DNA of 64,000 bases. Source: Saccharopolyspora elongata (lineage in GTDB: Bacteria > Actinomycetota > Actinomycetes > Mycobacteriales > Pseudonocardiaceae). The stretch covers positions 1 through 64,000 of the forward strand of contig NZ_SMKW01000049.1 of assembly GCF_004348985.1 (NCBI RefSeq). Reading direction: 5' to 3'. The notes below the pieces were generated by a model. That model ran no database searches. It saw only the letters and a program-made list of their open reading frames with translations, and was not told the DNA's origin. Both the position numbers and the translations under genes were made by a program. Shown piece by piece: positions 24,698 to 34,025 of this stretch (position 1 is the first letter of the stretch; each line of letters opens with the position of its first letter).

Positions 24698-25360
24698 TCA
24701 CGCGACCAGGCGCAGCCAGGCCGCCGCGAGTGCGGCGTGACCGGCCGGCGTCGGGTGCACGCCGTCCGCGGCCCAGTACTCCGGCCCGGTCGTCGCGGCG
24801 AGCTCGGCGAACATGCCGTCTGCGGCAAGCAGGTTCGCGCCGTACTTGCGGGCGAGCTCGCGCACCACCCGGATCTTCGGGTTCAGGTCGGCGCGCCACT
24901 CCTTTCGCTCCTCCTCCCCGATGAGCGCGACACCGGCCTCGACGACGCCGTGGATCGGTAGGAGGAACGGCTCGATGAGGATCAGCTCCGTGCCCGCCGC
25001 GGCGAGGGGCGCGAGCAAGCGGTCATAACCCGCTTCGAACTCCTCCACGGGAATCACGTACCCCTCCGGATCCAGCATGTGCCAGCCCATGTCGTTGACC
25101 CCGACGAGGATCGACACCACGTCCGGGCGCGCGTCGAGCACGTCCGCCTGGCAGCGGGCTTCGAGGTCCATCACCTTGTTGCCGCCGATTCCGGTGTTCA
25201 GCCAGGTCACTGGGCGGTCCGGATGCCGGAGGCCCCACTCGCCCGCGATGCGCAGCGGGTAGCCGAACCCGAGGCCGTCTTCGCTGTCCAGCCGTTGGCA
25301 GTCGGTGATCGAATCGCCGGTGAACACCACGGTGCTCCCCGGTCGGAGGGTGATCGTCAT
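24698..25360 (-). CDS. SGNH/GDSL family esterase or lipase, 220 aa
   Basis: ATG at 25360 follows GAGGAG. All four SGNH blocks are present: block I VFTGDSITD with Ser17, block II Gly near IGGNKV (G59/G60), block III GVND with N89, and block V DGVHP with D199 and H202 completing the catalytic triad. There is no signal peptide, so it acts in the cytoplasm. Relatives hydrolyse acyl or acetyl esters of small molecules or sugars, but the substrate cannot be read from sequence. Confidence 0.92.
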   Translation of the reverse strand: MTITLRPGSTVVFTGDSITDCQRLDSEDGLGFGYPLRIAGEWGLRHPDRPVTWLNTGIGGNKVMDLEARCQADVLDARPDVVSILVGVNDMGWHMLDPEGYVIPVEEFEAGYDRLLAPLAAAGTELILIEPFLLPIHGVVEAGVALIGEEERKEWRADLNPKIRVVRELARKYGANLLAADGMFAELAATTGPEYWAADGVHPTPAGHAALAAAWLRLVA

Positions 25361-25419
25361 GCGTACTCCTCGAAATCGGTTCGGGGGAAGGAAGATTCAC
25401 CGGGGAAATGGAGCGCTGC

Positions 25420-26596
25420 TCAGCCTTCCGGAGTGCCGAACCACTGGTTCGCGGCCCGCTCGAACGCTTTCCGGTCGAAGTCGCGATCGCCTGCCCAGGC
25501 GACGATGCCGTCCGGCCGGACGAGCACGGCGCCCAATCCGAGGTCGTTCTTCGCCGCCCCGGCCGCATAACGCAGCCGGCTCTCCCGGCCCGTCGCCGAA
25601 TCGCGCAGGCGGCGGTCGGTGCTGAAATCCAGCACGACGCCTCGTCCGTCCTGCATCAGGTCGCCGAGGCGAGTGCCGTCTCCGAAACGGAAGTCCGGGG
25701 CGTTGCGGCCGACCAGCGGCTGCTCGCTGCCGAGGTCGTAGCGGATCGCCGAGCCCGACACCTTCTCGAACACGTAGGTCGTTCCGGCCCGGGTCCCGAT
25801 CAGGTCGCGGATCAGTCCTTGGACCGCCTGGCCATGCGGATCCGGCCGCATGGCCACCGCCTGGGCGCGCGTCCAGTCGAGCACCCAGGCAGCGATCGGA
25901 TGGCGCTCGCGGGTGTAGGTGTCGAGCAGCCCGCGTCGGCGTCAGGTTGATCCCAGGTCGCAGCTTCTCGGGATCGGCGACCGTGACGAGCATGGTGTAG
26001 CCGGTGAACTGCGGCTCGGTGCCGACGAACTCGAAGCCCGCGAGCCCACGCACCACGCTGCGTCCGCCATCGCAGCCGACGACCCAGCGCGCCGCGTACT
26101 CGCGCTCACCGGCGTGCACGACCACGCTCTGCTCGTCCCGTGCGATGGCCTCCACGGTGACGCCGCGCCCGATCTCCACGCCCAGCTTGGCTGCCCGCTC
26201 GGACAACACCGACTCGACCGCCTCGAGGCTGGTCAACAAGAAGTCCGGCGCCGGGCTGGGAAGCCGGAACGGCAGGGCAGCGACGTCGACCTTGGCCGGA
26301 TCGAGCACCATGCCGGCGAAATGGCCCACGCCGCTGGGAGGCGCCGGCTCGTCCGCGTCGGGGCCGGGATCGTCGTGGATGCCCGACGCCGCCAGCAGCG
26401 GGCGCAGCATCTCGCGGCGGTAGAACGCCTCGACCGAGGTGGCGGACAGGCCCCGCAGCCCGAGCGGGTCCGCCCGCCACGGGGAGCCGGGTTCCGGCTC
26501 CCGCTCGAGTACCAGGACGGAGCAGCCCGCGAGGCCGAGCTCGCAGGCGAGCAGAAGACCGACCGGGCCGGCACTCACGATCACCACGTCATGCAT
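25420..26596 (-). pseudogene. FAD-dependent aromatic-ring hydroxylase (PHBH/RdmE type), internally deleted
   Basis: ATG at 26596 follows AGAAGGGA. The N-terminal half codes the FAD Rossmann motif (VVIVSAGPVGLLLACELG, with Ser for the usual first Gly), the substrate-domain text and the DG motif WVVGCDGGRSVVRG, up to PGINLTPT. Around 25940 the sequence jumps to the C-terminal LLDTYTRERHPIAAWVLDWT in another frame, then reads the thioredoxin-like C-terminal domain (25884-25420, ending FERAANQWFGTPEG). About 140 residues are lost, including the second FAD motif GD-x6-P. The enzyme family hydroxylates polyketide or phenolic substrates with NAD(P)H. Not functional as it stands. The promoter side holds SARP-like repeats. 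Confidence 0.8.
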
Positions 26597-26653
26597 GAGG
26601 ATCCCTTCTGAAGCCTGTTTTCCGCGACAGGCCAAGACTTCAGCGGGCCGCTC

Positions 26654-26681
26654 ACACGGGGCGCACACGGCGCTGACACGG
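26654..26681. promoter_or_regulatory. Three ACACGG direct repeats at 11-bp spacing (SARP-like operator)
   Basis: ACACGG starts at 26654, 26665 and 26676, i.e. exactly one helical turn apart. Heptamer-plus-4-base direct repeats of this kind are the hallmark of binding sites for Streptomyces antibiotic regulatory proteins. The array lies 58 bases upstream of the monooxygenase start on the minus strand and before the broken AfsR-like gene on the plus strand. Confidence 0.6.
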
Positions 26682-26710
26682 GCGCTGCCCTGATGTGAAG
26701 ACCCACCGGT

Positions 26711-27847
26711 GCGTACGCGAAGATCGAGGAATGGGAGCAGGGCACCCTGACCGGCGTGCGGGGCCTGGCCGCCCACCACTTCGCCTAGCTGGTCGCCCGC
26801 CATGACCCACTGCTGCGCGGCCCCGAGCAGCTCGACGCACTCCACGTGCTGCGCACCGAGTACGACAACGTGCTCGCCGCCCTGCGCCACCTCTGCGACA
26901 CCGGTGACGCTGGCGGCGCGATCGGGCTCGCGGTGAACCTGACCTGGTACTGGCAGATGCTCGGCCGGCACCCCGAAGCGGCCTACTGGCTCGGCGAAGC
27001 AGTCGCGGTGCCGGCCCAGCGGCCGAGCGTGGAGCACGACATCGCCGAGGGGGTGCTGCTGCTCAACACCATCGCCACCCAGGGCTCGCTGGTCGACGAC
27101 TCGATTGAGGAGCGGCGGGCGCTCACCGACCGGCTGCTGAGCTATCCGGAGTTGCCGGGCTTCGGCGGCGCGCTGACCGCGGTCGGACTGGCCTGCCTGG
27201 AAGAGATCGAGGCGTCGCCGTCGATCAGCCGGCGACTGGTCGACGGGCCGGAGATGATCGCCGCGGCCCGGGAGCGCGCGCTGCGCTCGGCGACGCCCGA
27301 GATGGCGATGCTGCTCGACGCGCGGGAGGCCGGCCTGCAGATGCGGCTCGGTGACCTGGACCGGGCGCGCGAGCTGATCGAGTCGGCCGAGGCCGAGCTG
27401 TCCGAGCAACCCCCGTTCGCGTTCGACGGCGGGCAGGCGCTGGTCGGCGCGGTGCGGGGCGCGCTCTGCCTTGAACTCGGCGACGGGCCAGGCGCCCAGG
27501 AGACACTGGGCCGGGCGTACGCGGCGGCGGTCGACAGCAAGGACATGCCGATCGTGGCGACGGTGGCGGTGACCGTGGCCGGCCTCGCCGCGCTGTACGG
27601 GCAAAACCATGACTTGGCCGTCATTCTCGGCGCGGCAGCCCGCTTGCGGGGCGCCCACGACCACACCGACCCGCAGGTCCGCACGCTGACCAGCCGTGGC
27701 CGGGCGGCGCTCGGCGACGAGCGCTTCGCCGAGGCGTACGAGACCGGCTGGCAGCTGGACGCGCCAGCGGCCCTGCCCCGGACGGACCCGGCGCGGCTGC
27801 GCCGTGCGGCACTGCCAGCGGCGGACACCGTAAATCACTTGATCTAG
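26711..27847 (+). pseudogene. C-terminal TPR part of an AfsR/SARP-type regulator, with nonsense codon
   Basis: The frame begins AYAKIEEWEQGTLTGVRGLAAHHFA, hits TAG at 26786-26788, and continues LVARHDPLLRGPEQLDAL, then into an open frame from GTG 26846 to 27847. The region matches the part of large AfsR-like regulators after the NB-ARC ATPase: LRTEYDNVLAALRHLCDTGD followed by TPR-like helix pairs to the C-terminus. The BTAD DNA-binding and NTPase domains are missing. The 333-codon frame alone may be annotated as a protein, but it lacks any regulatory head. It probably once controlled the neighbouring monooxygenase locus. Confidence 0.7.
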
Positions 27848-27921
27848 CCACGGGTCGACGCTGCACTGTGACGGGACACCACGAGTCGTGGTGCCGGTAT
27901 CCCGGGGAGGCAGCCGCAGCA

Positions 27922-29139
27922 ATGGAGATCCGTTCCACGACCGACCAGGACCTCGACGTCTTCGTCGACACGGTCCATGCCGCGTTCGGGCGCTTCCCGG
28001 AACCCCCACCCGATGGCGGCGGGGGCTGGTGGTCGGCGCTCGAAATGGACCGCAACCTGCTCGCCACGGCGGACGGGCGGCCCGTCGGCACCGCCGGTGC
28101 GTACTCCTTCGAGCTCACCCTGCCCGGGGAGATCCTCGCCCCGGCCGCCGGGGTGACCGCGGTCGGCGTCCTGCCCTCGCACCGACGCCAAGGCGTGCTC
28201 AGCGCGATGATGCGACATCAGCTCACCGAGCTGCGGGCCCGAGGGGAGTTCCTCTCCGCACTGCTGGCCTCCGAGGCCCTGATCTACCGCAGGTTCGGCT
28301 ACGGACCTGCGACCTACACGCAGCGACTGGTGGTGCCGCGCCACCAGGCAGCCCTCGCCGCTCCCCGGGCGCGCGGAACGGCCGACTTCGCAGCGACCGG
28401 ATCGGTAGAGCTGCTGCGGCGTGCCGAGTGTGGCGAGATCCTGGAAGAGGTCTACGACCGGTACCGCCGCGCACAGCCCGGCGCGCTGTCCCGGCCGCGC
28501 CACTGGTGGGCCTTGGGCGCGGGGCAGCCCCCGGTCTCTCCGGCGCCGCGCTACGTCGCCGTCCACCGTGACGCCGACGGCGTCCCGGACGGGTACGCCA
28601 GCTATTCGCTCGCCGAGCCCGGCACTTTGACCGTCGACGAGACCGTCGCCATCGACGACGCCGTCTCCACAGCCCTGGCCCAGTTCGTACTCGGACACGA
28701 CCTGGTCGCCCAGGTAGTGTTCAAGAAATTCCCGCCCGACCACCCACTGCGCTGGCAACTCGCGGACTTCCGCGCCGGCCAGGTGAACGACGACACCGAC
28801 TGGCTCTGGGTGCGGCTGCTGGACGTCCCGCGTGCGCTGACCGCGCGCGGCTGGTTCATGGACGGCGAACTCGTCCTCGACGTCGACGATCCGTTCCTCG
28901 GCGAGCACGGCCGCTACCTGCTGACGGTCCGGGACGGCCAGGCCGACTGCGTCCCGACGGACCGGGAGCCCGACCTGTCCCTGGACGTGAGCGACCTGGG
29001 CTCGGTCTACCTCGGCGGCACCGCCCCGAGCACGCTCGTGCGCGCCGGACACATCCGGGCCCACCGCCCGGGCGCGGCGATGCTCGCCGACGCCCTCTTC
29101 CGCGCCGAGCGCTCCCCCCACTGCCTGCACTGGTTCTGA
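27922..29139 (+). CDS. Eis-like GNAT N-acetyltransferase, 405 aa
   Basis: ATG at 27922 follows GGGGAGG. It has the three-part Eis layout: an N-terminal GNAT domain with the acetyl-CoA motif VGVLPSHRRQGVLSAMM at residues 81-97, a second degenerate GNAT domain (~150-290), and a C-terminal sterol-carrier-like domain (~300-405) ending in a free Phe carboxylate (CLHWF), which in Eis acts as general base. Eis acetylates aminoglycosides and lysine amines at several positions and can confer kanamycin tolerance. Whether this one does is inference. Monocistronic. Confidence 0.9.
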   Translation: MEIRSTTDQDLDVFVDTVHAAFGRFPEPPPDGGGGWWSALEMDRNLLATADGRPVGTAGAYSFELTLPGEILAPAAGVTAVGVLPSHRRQGVLSAMMRHQLTELRARGEFLSALLASEALIYRRFGYGPATYTQRLVVPRHQAALAAPRARGTADFAATGSVELLRRAECGEILEEVYDRYRRAQPGALSRPRHWWALGAGQPPVSPAPRYVAVHRDADGVPDGYASYSLAEPGTLTVDETVAIDDAVSTALAQFVLGHDLVAQVVFKKFPPDHPLRWQLADFRAGQVNDDTDWLWVRLLDVPRALTARGWFMDGELVLDVDDPFLGEHGRYLLTVRDGQADCVPTDREPDLSLDVSDLGSVYLGGTAPSTLVRAGHIRAHRPGAAMLADALFRAERSPHCLHWF

Positions 29140-29289
29140 GCAATGGCATAACGACGCAGACCTTGTTCGTGGCAATGGGGCACCTTGGCATTCGCAGTGG
29201 TCTTCCCGCTCGACCTGGTGCAGCCTGCAGTCACCCAACGCCCACAGCCCATGCTGCGGCTGGAACAGCAACAGCGCCATGGCCACACC

Positions 29290-29600
29290 TCATATGCCGA
29301 GCACGCGGCGGGCGTTGCCGGCGAGCACCAGTGCACGCTCGTCGTCGGTGAAGGTCACCCCGGCCGCCTCAAGCACCGCCGGATCCGGGGAACGGAACAC
29401 CTCCACCCACCGCTCGTCGTCGACGAGCTTCTCGAAGGCGGGAAAGCCCGAGGCGAACAGCACCTTGCGCGGGCCCGCTATGTCGAGCATGGCCCGCAGG
29501 CTCTGGTAGAAGCGCTTGGGGTTGCGGTGGTAGCGCGCCTGCCAGCAGCACACGTCGACGTAGACGTGGGGATGGTGCTTGGCCACCGCCAGCGCCGATT
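29290..29600 (-). pseudogene. Amidohydrolase, 3' half (cut by IS21-family element)
   Basis: The codons read the last ~100 residues of an amidohydrolase-2 family enzyme: VAKHHPHVYVDVCCWQARYH, LDIAGPRKVLFASGFP, with the metal-region Ser/Gly replacing the usual GSD/TDFP, and VLAGNARRVLGI at the end. The 5' part is found 3970 bases away at 33571-33910 on the same strand. Joining them at the CCGATT duplication restores HEWWESALAVAKHH in frame. The enzyme would have hydrolysed or decarboxylated a small ring compound with a metal ion. Confidence 0.85.
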
Positions 29601-29606
29601 TGATTT

Positions 29607-29738
29607 CGGCAAGTCGAACTGGCCCCAGCTCGGCATTCTGATGTGGCCCCGGCAGCGGGGTTGCCGAGGCGGTCGGCATCTTGATCTGGCCCCGCGTGTC
29701 GATCGACTCGGCGGGGCGGCACTCTGATTTGGCCCCGC
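29607..29738. repeat. Four 22-bp subterminal repeats of the IS21-family element
   Basis: Copies of CGGCAnnnTGATnTGGCCCC occur at 29607-29628, 29631-29652, 29674-29695 and 29717-29738, with spacings of 24, 43 and 43. One related copy in the opposite orientation lies at the other end (about 33543-33566). Such arrays are transposase binding sites in IS21. Confidence 0.82.
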
Positions 29739-30152
29739 CTCGTTGTCCTGTTTCTGCCGGTCGCATGGTGTTCGTCGATGACGACGACGTGGTGGAGGGG
29801 AGCGTGGGCTTGGTCCGTCTCCAGCTCGCGGCGGACCACCGGGACAGGTTCCGATGAAAACCTCCAGCGCCCGTACCAGCGACTCCGCCGGACCCATCCG
29901 GCGGAGTACGGATCGCTCCCGCGTCGATCTCGACCCGCTTACCGACGGGGATCTCGGCCGTGAACACGTCCAACGTGCCCTCATCCAGCGGGCAGTCCCA
30001 CTCCTCTCAGGCCGTGGCCGAGCGGGTTCTTCGGGACACCCGGTGTTGCCTGCAAGGGCAGTGTTGTGTGGATCTCGTGTCATGCCGGCAGCGTTGGTGG
30101 CACGCTTGCTTGGGCCCTGACGTTGGCTGGTGATTCGAGAGGAAACGGCACT

Positions 30153-30935
30153 TTGGATGATCTTCACGAGGGTGGTCGGGGCTCCAGCCCGGCGCCGCTG
30201 AAGACGCCTCAGGAGTGGCGTGGCTACCTGCGAGAATACAGTGAACTGCGCGTGCGCACGGACAACGAGCCCGACCGGGGTGGCGTCACCGCGGAGCAGG
30301 GGGCGGCAGGCTGGTTGGGATACGAACCTGCCACCGAACAGGCTGTGGCGGCAGCCGAGCACCGTCTCGCTGTTCGGTTTCCGCCAAGCTTTCGTGGATT
30401 CTTGCTGGCCAGCGATGGGTGGCCCGGCGTCGGCGGGTGGATCGAAGAGCTGTACTCGTGTGACCGCCTTGCCTGGTTCCGTGACACAGACGAAGGCGGC
30501 ACCTCCATCGACGTTGCCGAGGACTTTTTCGGTGACTGGGATTCGCTTCCAGAGGACGACAGCGTCCGGAATCCGGTGACGATCTTCGAGCGGTCGCTGC
30601 TGGTGGCCGGCGGTCAGGATTACTGGTTGCTCGACCCTGCCGAACCCGGCGCAGACGGTGAGTGGATCGCCTGGCGGTACGAGCCAAGCCAGGGGGAAGT
30701 AAAGCGGTTCGCGAATTTTGCGGAGCTGTTCCATTTCTGCCGGAACGAAGGCAACGCGGTGGTCACACCGTCGCCTACCACCGACCACATCGCTGCTCAC
30801 AGTGGCGAGCTGGGGTCGATGGCGCCCGCTCTGGGGAGTCCACTCGGGCGGCGCATCGGTTCCGGCGACGAGGCGGTGCCACCTGATGCCGACGCCGGGA
30901 AACAGCAACTCACCGAGGACGAGTCGGCCGACTGA
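30153..30935 (+). CDS. SUKH (SMI1/KNR4) domain protein, passenger in the IS21-family element
   Basis: TTG at 30153 is chosen for GAGAGGAAA just upstream; GTG at 30066 is also in frame. Residues ~50-205 carry the SUKH signature: ATEQAVAAAEHRLAVRFPPSF, FLLASDGWPGVG, W-F-x-D, EDFFGDWD, LLVAGGQDYWLLDPAE, WIAWRYEPSQGEVKRFANFAELFHF in successive pieces. The last ~50 residues are polar and disordered. SUKH proteins are best known as immunity proteins against polymorphic nuclease toxins, and occur singly as toxin scavengers. Here no toxin is adjacent. The gene faces away from istB and lies wholly inside the element, so it travels or travelled with it. Confidence 0.8.
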   Translation: MDDLHEGGRGSSPAPLKTPQEWRGYLREYSELRVRTDNEPDRGGVTAEQGAAGWLGYEPATEQAVAAAEHRLAVRFPPSFRGFLLASDGWPGVGGWIEELYSCDRLAWFRDTDEGGTSIDVAEDFFGDWDSLPEDDSVRNPVTIFERSLLVAGGQDYWLLDPAEPGADGEWIAWRYEPSQGEVKRFANFAELFHFCRNEGNAVVTPSPTTDHIAAHSGELGSMAPALGSPLGRRIGSGDEAVPPDADAGKQQLTEDESAD

Positions 30936-31022
30936 GGTTTGCGGAAGGACCAGTTCGCTCACGAGCAGTCTCGGACTCCACTGCGGCGGAGTTCTATTTT
31001 GCAGTGGTGTCGCGGTCGGTTG

Positions 31023-31814
31023 TCAGCTGGCTCGGCGGCGTTTGGTGGTGCGCAGCCGGTAGGACTCGGTGCCGGTCTCGATGATGGAGGCGTCAAAGGT
31101 AAGCCGATCGACAATAGCAGCGCGGAGCCGGGGATCGGTGAAGGTGCGAGCCCATTCGCTGAACGCGGAGTTGCTGGCGATGGCGATGCTGGAGCGTTCT
31201 TCTCGTTCGGTGAACACCTGGAACAGCAGCTCCGCGCCGCGCCGGTCCAGCTCAAGATAGCCCAGCTCGTCCAGGCAGAGTAGGTCCACGCGGCCGTAGC
31301 GGGTGATGGTCTTGGACAGGTGTTTGTCGTCGGCGGCCTCGACGAGCTCGTTGACCAGCGCGCCGGCGGTGACGTAGCGGACCTTGAACCCGCCCTCCGC
31401 CGCGGCGGTGCCGAGCCCGATGAGCAGGTGGGACTTGCCTGTGCCGGAGTCCCCGATCAGGCAGACCGGCTGCCCGGCGCGGATCCAGGCGCCCTCGGCG
31501 AGGGTGTGCACGAGCGCGGGCGGGACGTTCGGGTTCGCAGCGAAGTCGAAGTCCTCGATGCGTTTGGTGCGCGGGAAGCCGGCCTGCTTGACCAGGCGAG
31601 CCTTGCGGCGCACCTCGCGGTCCTCGCACTCGATGAACAGCAGCTCGGACAGGAAGCTCTTGTAGCTGGCCTGTTGGCGGGCCGCGGCAGCGGCTTGGTC
31701 ACCGAACCGGTCGCGGATGGTGGGCAGCCGCAGGATCCGGCATGCCTGCTCGATCGCGGCGTCGGCGGCTTCCTCGGTGATCTGATCCCGGCCGCGGGCG
31801 GTGGTGCGGGTCAT
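31023..31814 (-). CDS. istB: IS21-family helper ATPase IstB, 263 aa
   Basis: ATG at 31814 overlaps the end of istA (ATGA-type coupling), normal for IS21. The AAA+ core has Walker A GDSGTGKSH at 121-129, Walker B LLCLDELGY with D182-E183, and sensor-type IAIASNSAFSEW. The N-terminal helical part (1-110) is complete, and the length matches the family (~250-265 aa). IstB oligomerises on DNA and regulates the IstA transposase. The gene is intact although its istA partner is frameshifted. Confidence 0.95.
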   Translation of the reverse strand: MTRTTARGRDQITEEAADAAIEQACRILRLPTIRDRFGDQAAAAARQQASYKSFLSELLFIECEDREVRRKARLVKQAGFPRTKRIEDFDFAANPNVPPALVHTLAEGAWIRAGQPVCLIGDSGTGKSHLLIGLGTAAAEGGFKVRYVTAGALVNELVEAADDKHLSKTITRYGRVDLLCLDELGYLELDRRGAELLFQVFTEREERSSIAIASNSAFSEWARTFTDPRLRAAIVDRLTFDASIIETGTESYRLRTTKRRRAS

Positions 31815-33418
31815 GACGCGTTCCCCTTCCTGGGAGTGTCACTGAGCAGCTGGTCATAGGCCTCGACCGACGGCACGGGGCGGGAGTCCGGCGGCAGCTC
31901 GCCGCTGCGGCGACGTTCGGGCAGCGAGACGACCTTGCTGCGGCTGCGCTGCGGACGCAGCTCACCGGCCGCGGCGTCGGTGGCGTCTCCGGCTGCGGCG
32001 GCGTGCTTACGGGACTCGATCGCGACCACGTCCGGCGAGACCGATCCGGCCTCGAGCGTGGCGCGGATCCCGGCGATCACATGCGCATGGGCATCCGCCG
32101 GTGCAGCAGCAGGACCTCGATCAGCAGCCTCGTGCCGGCCTGGTCACCGTGTTTGGCGCGGGCAGCGGCCCAGAACGCGTCGTGGGTGGCGGTGAACCAG
32201 CCCTTCTGCCGTGCGTGGACCAGCGCCTTCGCGCCACGTAGCGCGCCCGGTTTGCCGGCCAGGCCTCCAGGTAGTGATCGAGCACCAGGTGTTGCCCACC
32301 CTTGGTGGTCAGCCGTGGATGCCGGGCGACCTCGCTCGATCCGTGCAGCACTACCAGTTCTTCCGCGCCGAGCTTCGCCCGGACCGTCTGCTCGATCAGC
32401 CGGGCGGGGACTGAGTAGAGCGCCTGCCGGACGGTGATCCGCGCGTAGCGGTCCACCCGCGGTGTCGTGGTCAGCGCGATGTCGAACTCGTCCACCGGCA
32501 ACGCCGCCAAAAGCGGCGCCTCGAGCGCGAAGTCCTGCCCATCGTGGTCACCCGCTGGTCGATGCGGCGGGCGTCCTCGGCCCGGTCCGCCGCGGCGAGC
32601 CTGTCGTTGATCCCGGCCAGCCCGGAGATGTCGGCGATCTTCGGGACTGGTACGAACCAGCGACGCCGGAACCGGCCGCCTTCGCCCTCGACGCCGCCCT
32701 TCTCGTGCGCGCCTTCTTTGCCTGGCATGCAATAGAAGCTGGTGATTCCGTAGGCGGACTTGAATAGGACCCAGCGGCCGGTCTCCACCCGTGACCGTCC
32801 AAAGCAGACTCGCCGGACCGCGGAGGAGAGGTTGTCGTAACGGATCTCCCCGGCCGGGACGCCGCCAAGTTCGGTGAACGCGGCGACGTGACCGGCGAAG
32901 AACGCCTCCTGACCCTGCGAGGAACAGACGCGGTGAATTGCCTTGCCGGAGAACGACATTCGCAACGTGAAAAGGAAACATTTGGTGTCGAAGTCAACCT
33001 CGGCGTCCTGCCCCAGAAGATGGGTCTGCGGGACGAACCCCTCGACGACGCCCGCACGGTTGCGGGCTTCCAACTCGATCTGCGGGCGGCGGGCCGCGAC
33101 GTACTTCGAGACCGTGCGATACGCGATCGTCGCATCGTGCTCGTCGACCAGCCGCTCCCAGATCCGGTGCGCGGTATGCCGCTGCTTACGCGGTGCATCC
33201 AGATCCGCCCGCAGCATCTCGTCCATCGCCCCGCGCAGCGGACCTGTCACCGGCGACGACCGGACAGGCATCTTCCGCGGCGGCGGCACCGCCGAGCCGA
33301 GCGCCTGACGCACCGTCCGGCGATGCACCCCATGCCGCTCAGCCAACGCCCGGACCGACAACCCCTCCACCCGGGCATCCCGCCGGATCAGCGCGAACAA
33401 CTCCACCCTGGACACCAT
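31811..33418 (-). pseudogene. istA: IS21-family transposase IstA, frameshifted
   Basis: ATG at 33418. The first frame gives the helix-turn-helix (SVRALAERHGVHRRTVRQAL) and much of the DDE core (GQDAEVDFD, GGVPAGEIRYDNLSSAV, HEKGGVEGEGGRF as the E region), down to VTTMG near 32545. There the sense moves to another frame (FALEAPLLAALPVDEFDIAL, then KGGQHLVLDHYLEAWP). A second shift near 32240 leads to the last frame, ending GELPPDSRPVPSVEAYDQLL, 31811. A complete IstA would be ~500 residues, so the gene carries at least two frameshifts and cannot make full transposase. Confidence 0.88.
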
Positions 33419-33570
33419 CCCGGCTCCCACGCGGACGGCCCCTCACCGGCACTGTCCATCTAAGACCCTTAACTCGACCCACCGACTCGCACACTACGAG
33501 CAGGAATTCGCCCGATCGGTGGGGCCCGTTGACGGTGCTAAACCGGGGCCAAATCACACTGCCACGGCCA

Positions 33571-33910
33571 CCGATTCCCACCACTCGTGTCCACAATGTC
33601 CTTTGATGATCCGGAGTTCGGGGAACCGCCGGGCGACGCCGTCGAGGTGGCTGGGCTGCGCGTTGTTCGCGTGCAGGGTTGGGACGCTTGGCCCGGTGTG
33701 GAACAACACGGGGAGCCCGCGTGCCGAGCAGAACTCGTAGAGCTGGTCGACGATCGCATCGGTGGGCAAGAACCCCATCGGCGGGTAGAGCTTCAGACCG
33801 CGGGCGCCGCGGTCGGCAGCAGCGGCAAGCAGTTCCAACGCGTCGTCGCGGCAGGGTCGACCCCGGCGAAGGTCATGAGCCTGCCGCCGGATCCCTCTGC
33901 CGCCACGACA
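33571..33910 (-). pseudogene. Amidohydrolase, middle part (cut by IS21-family element and truncated upstream)
   Basis: The frame 33838-33571 reads ELLAAAADRGARGLKLYPPM, LPVLFHTGPSVPT and LRIIKGHCGHEWWES, i.e. metal-ligand and substrate loops of an amidohydrolase-2 enzyme. A 1-2 base frameshift near 33850 separates it from RLMTFAGVDP further upstream. Beyond about 33910 the homology stops at a 44-base palindrome. The 3' half lies at 29290-29600 beyond the insertion sequence. The gene was therefore hit at least three times: loss of the N-terminal region, a frameshift and the insertion. Confidence 0.8.
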
Positions 33911-33913
33911 CGA

Positions 33914-33957
33914 GGAAGTCCGCTGACCGGCGCGTACGTGCCGGTCAGCGGACTTCC
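33914..33957. repeat. 44-bp near-perfect palindrome
   Basis: Arms GGAAGTCCGCTGACCGGC and its complement flank GCGTACGT, which itself pairs except for one G:T position. It sits exactly between the end of the amidohydrolase homology and a transposase remnant. It may be a terminator, or the fused ends of a lost element. Confidence 0.65.
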
Positions 33958-34025
33958 GTCAACGTCCGGCGGACAGCACTTGGACCTGCGACCCCTTAAC
34001 CCTGTACCGCTCGAAAGTCGTCGCG

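Larger units (their letters stand above)
29601..33570 (-). mobile_element. IS21-family insertion sequence carrying a SUKH passenger gene
   Basis: Ends are TG at 29601 and CA at 33570, with 26-base imperfect terminal repeats sharing CTGGCCCC/TTGGCCCC at their inner side. CCGATT is duplicated at 29595-29600 and 33571-33576. The left end holds four copies of a 22-base internal repeat, as IS21 elements typically have. The istA gene is broken and istB intact, both on the minus strand. Length is 3970 bases against ~2.0-2.6 kb for typical IS21 members; the surplus (29740-31020) contains a SUKH-domain gene in the opposite orientation. The element interrupts an amidohydrolase gene. With a frameshifted istA it should be immobile on its own. 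Confidence 0.88.

Noticed and set aside
29736-30150. Minus-strand frame (with LDVFTAEIPVGKRVEIDAG) in the IS21 cargo stretch as another gene
   Set aside because: Partly protein-like but short, without a ribosome site, and running into repeat sequence; not enough to call a gene.
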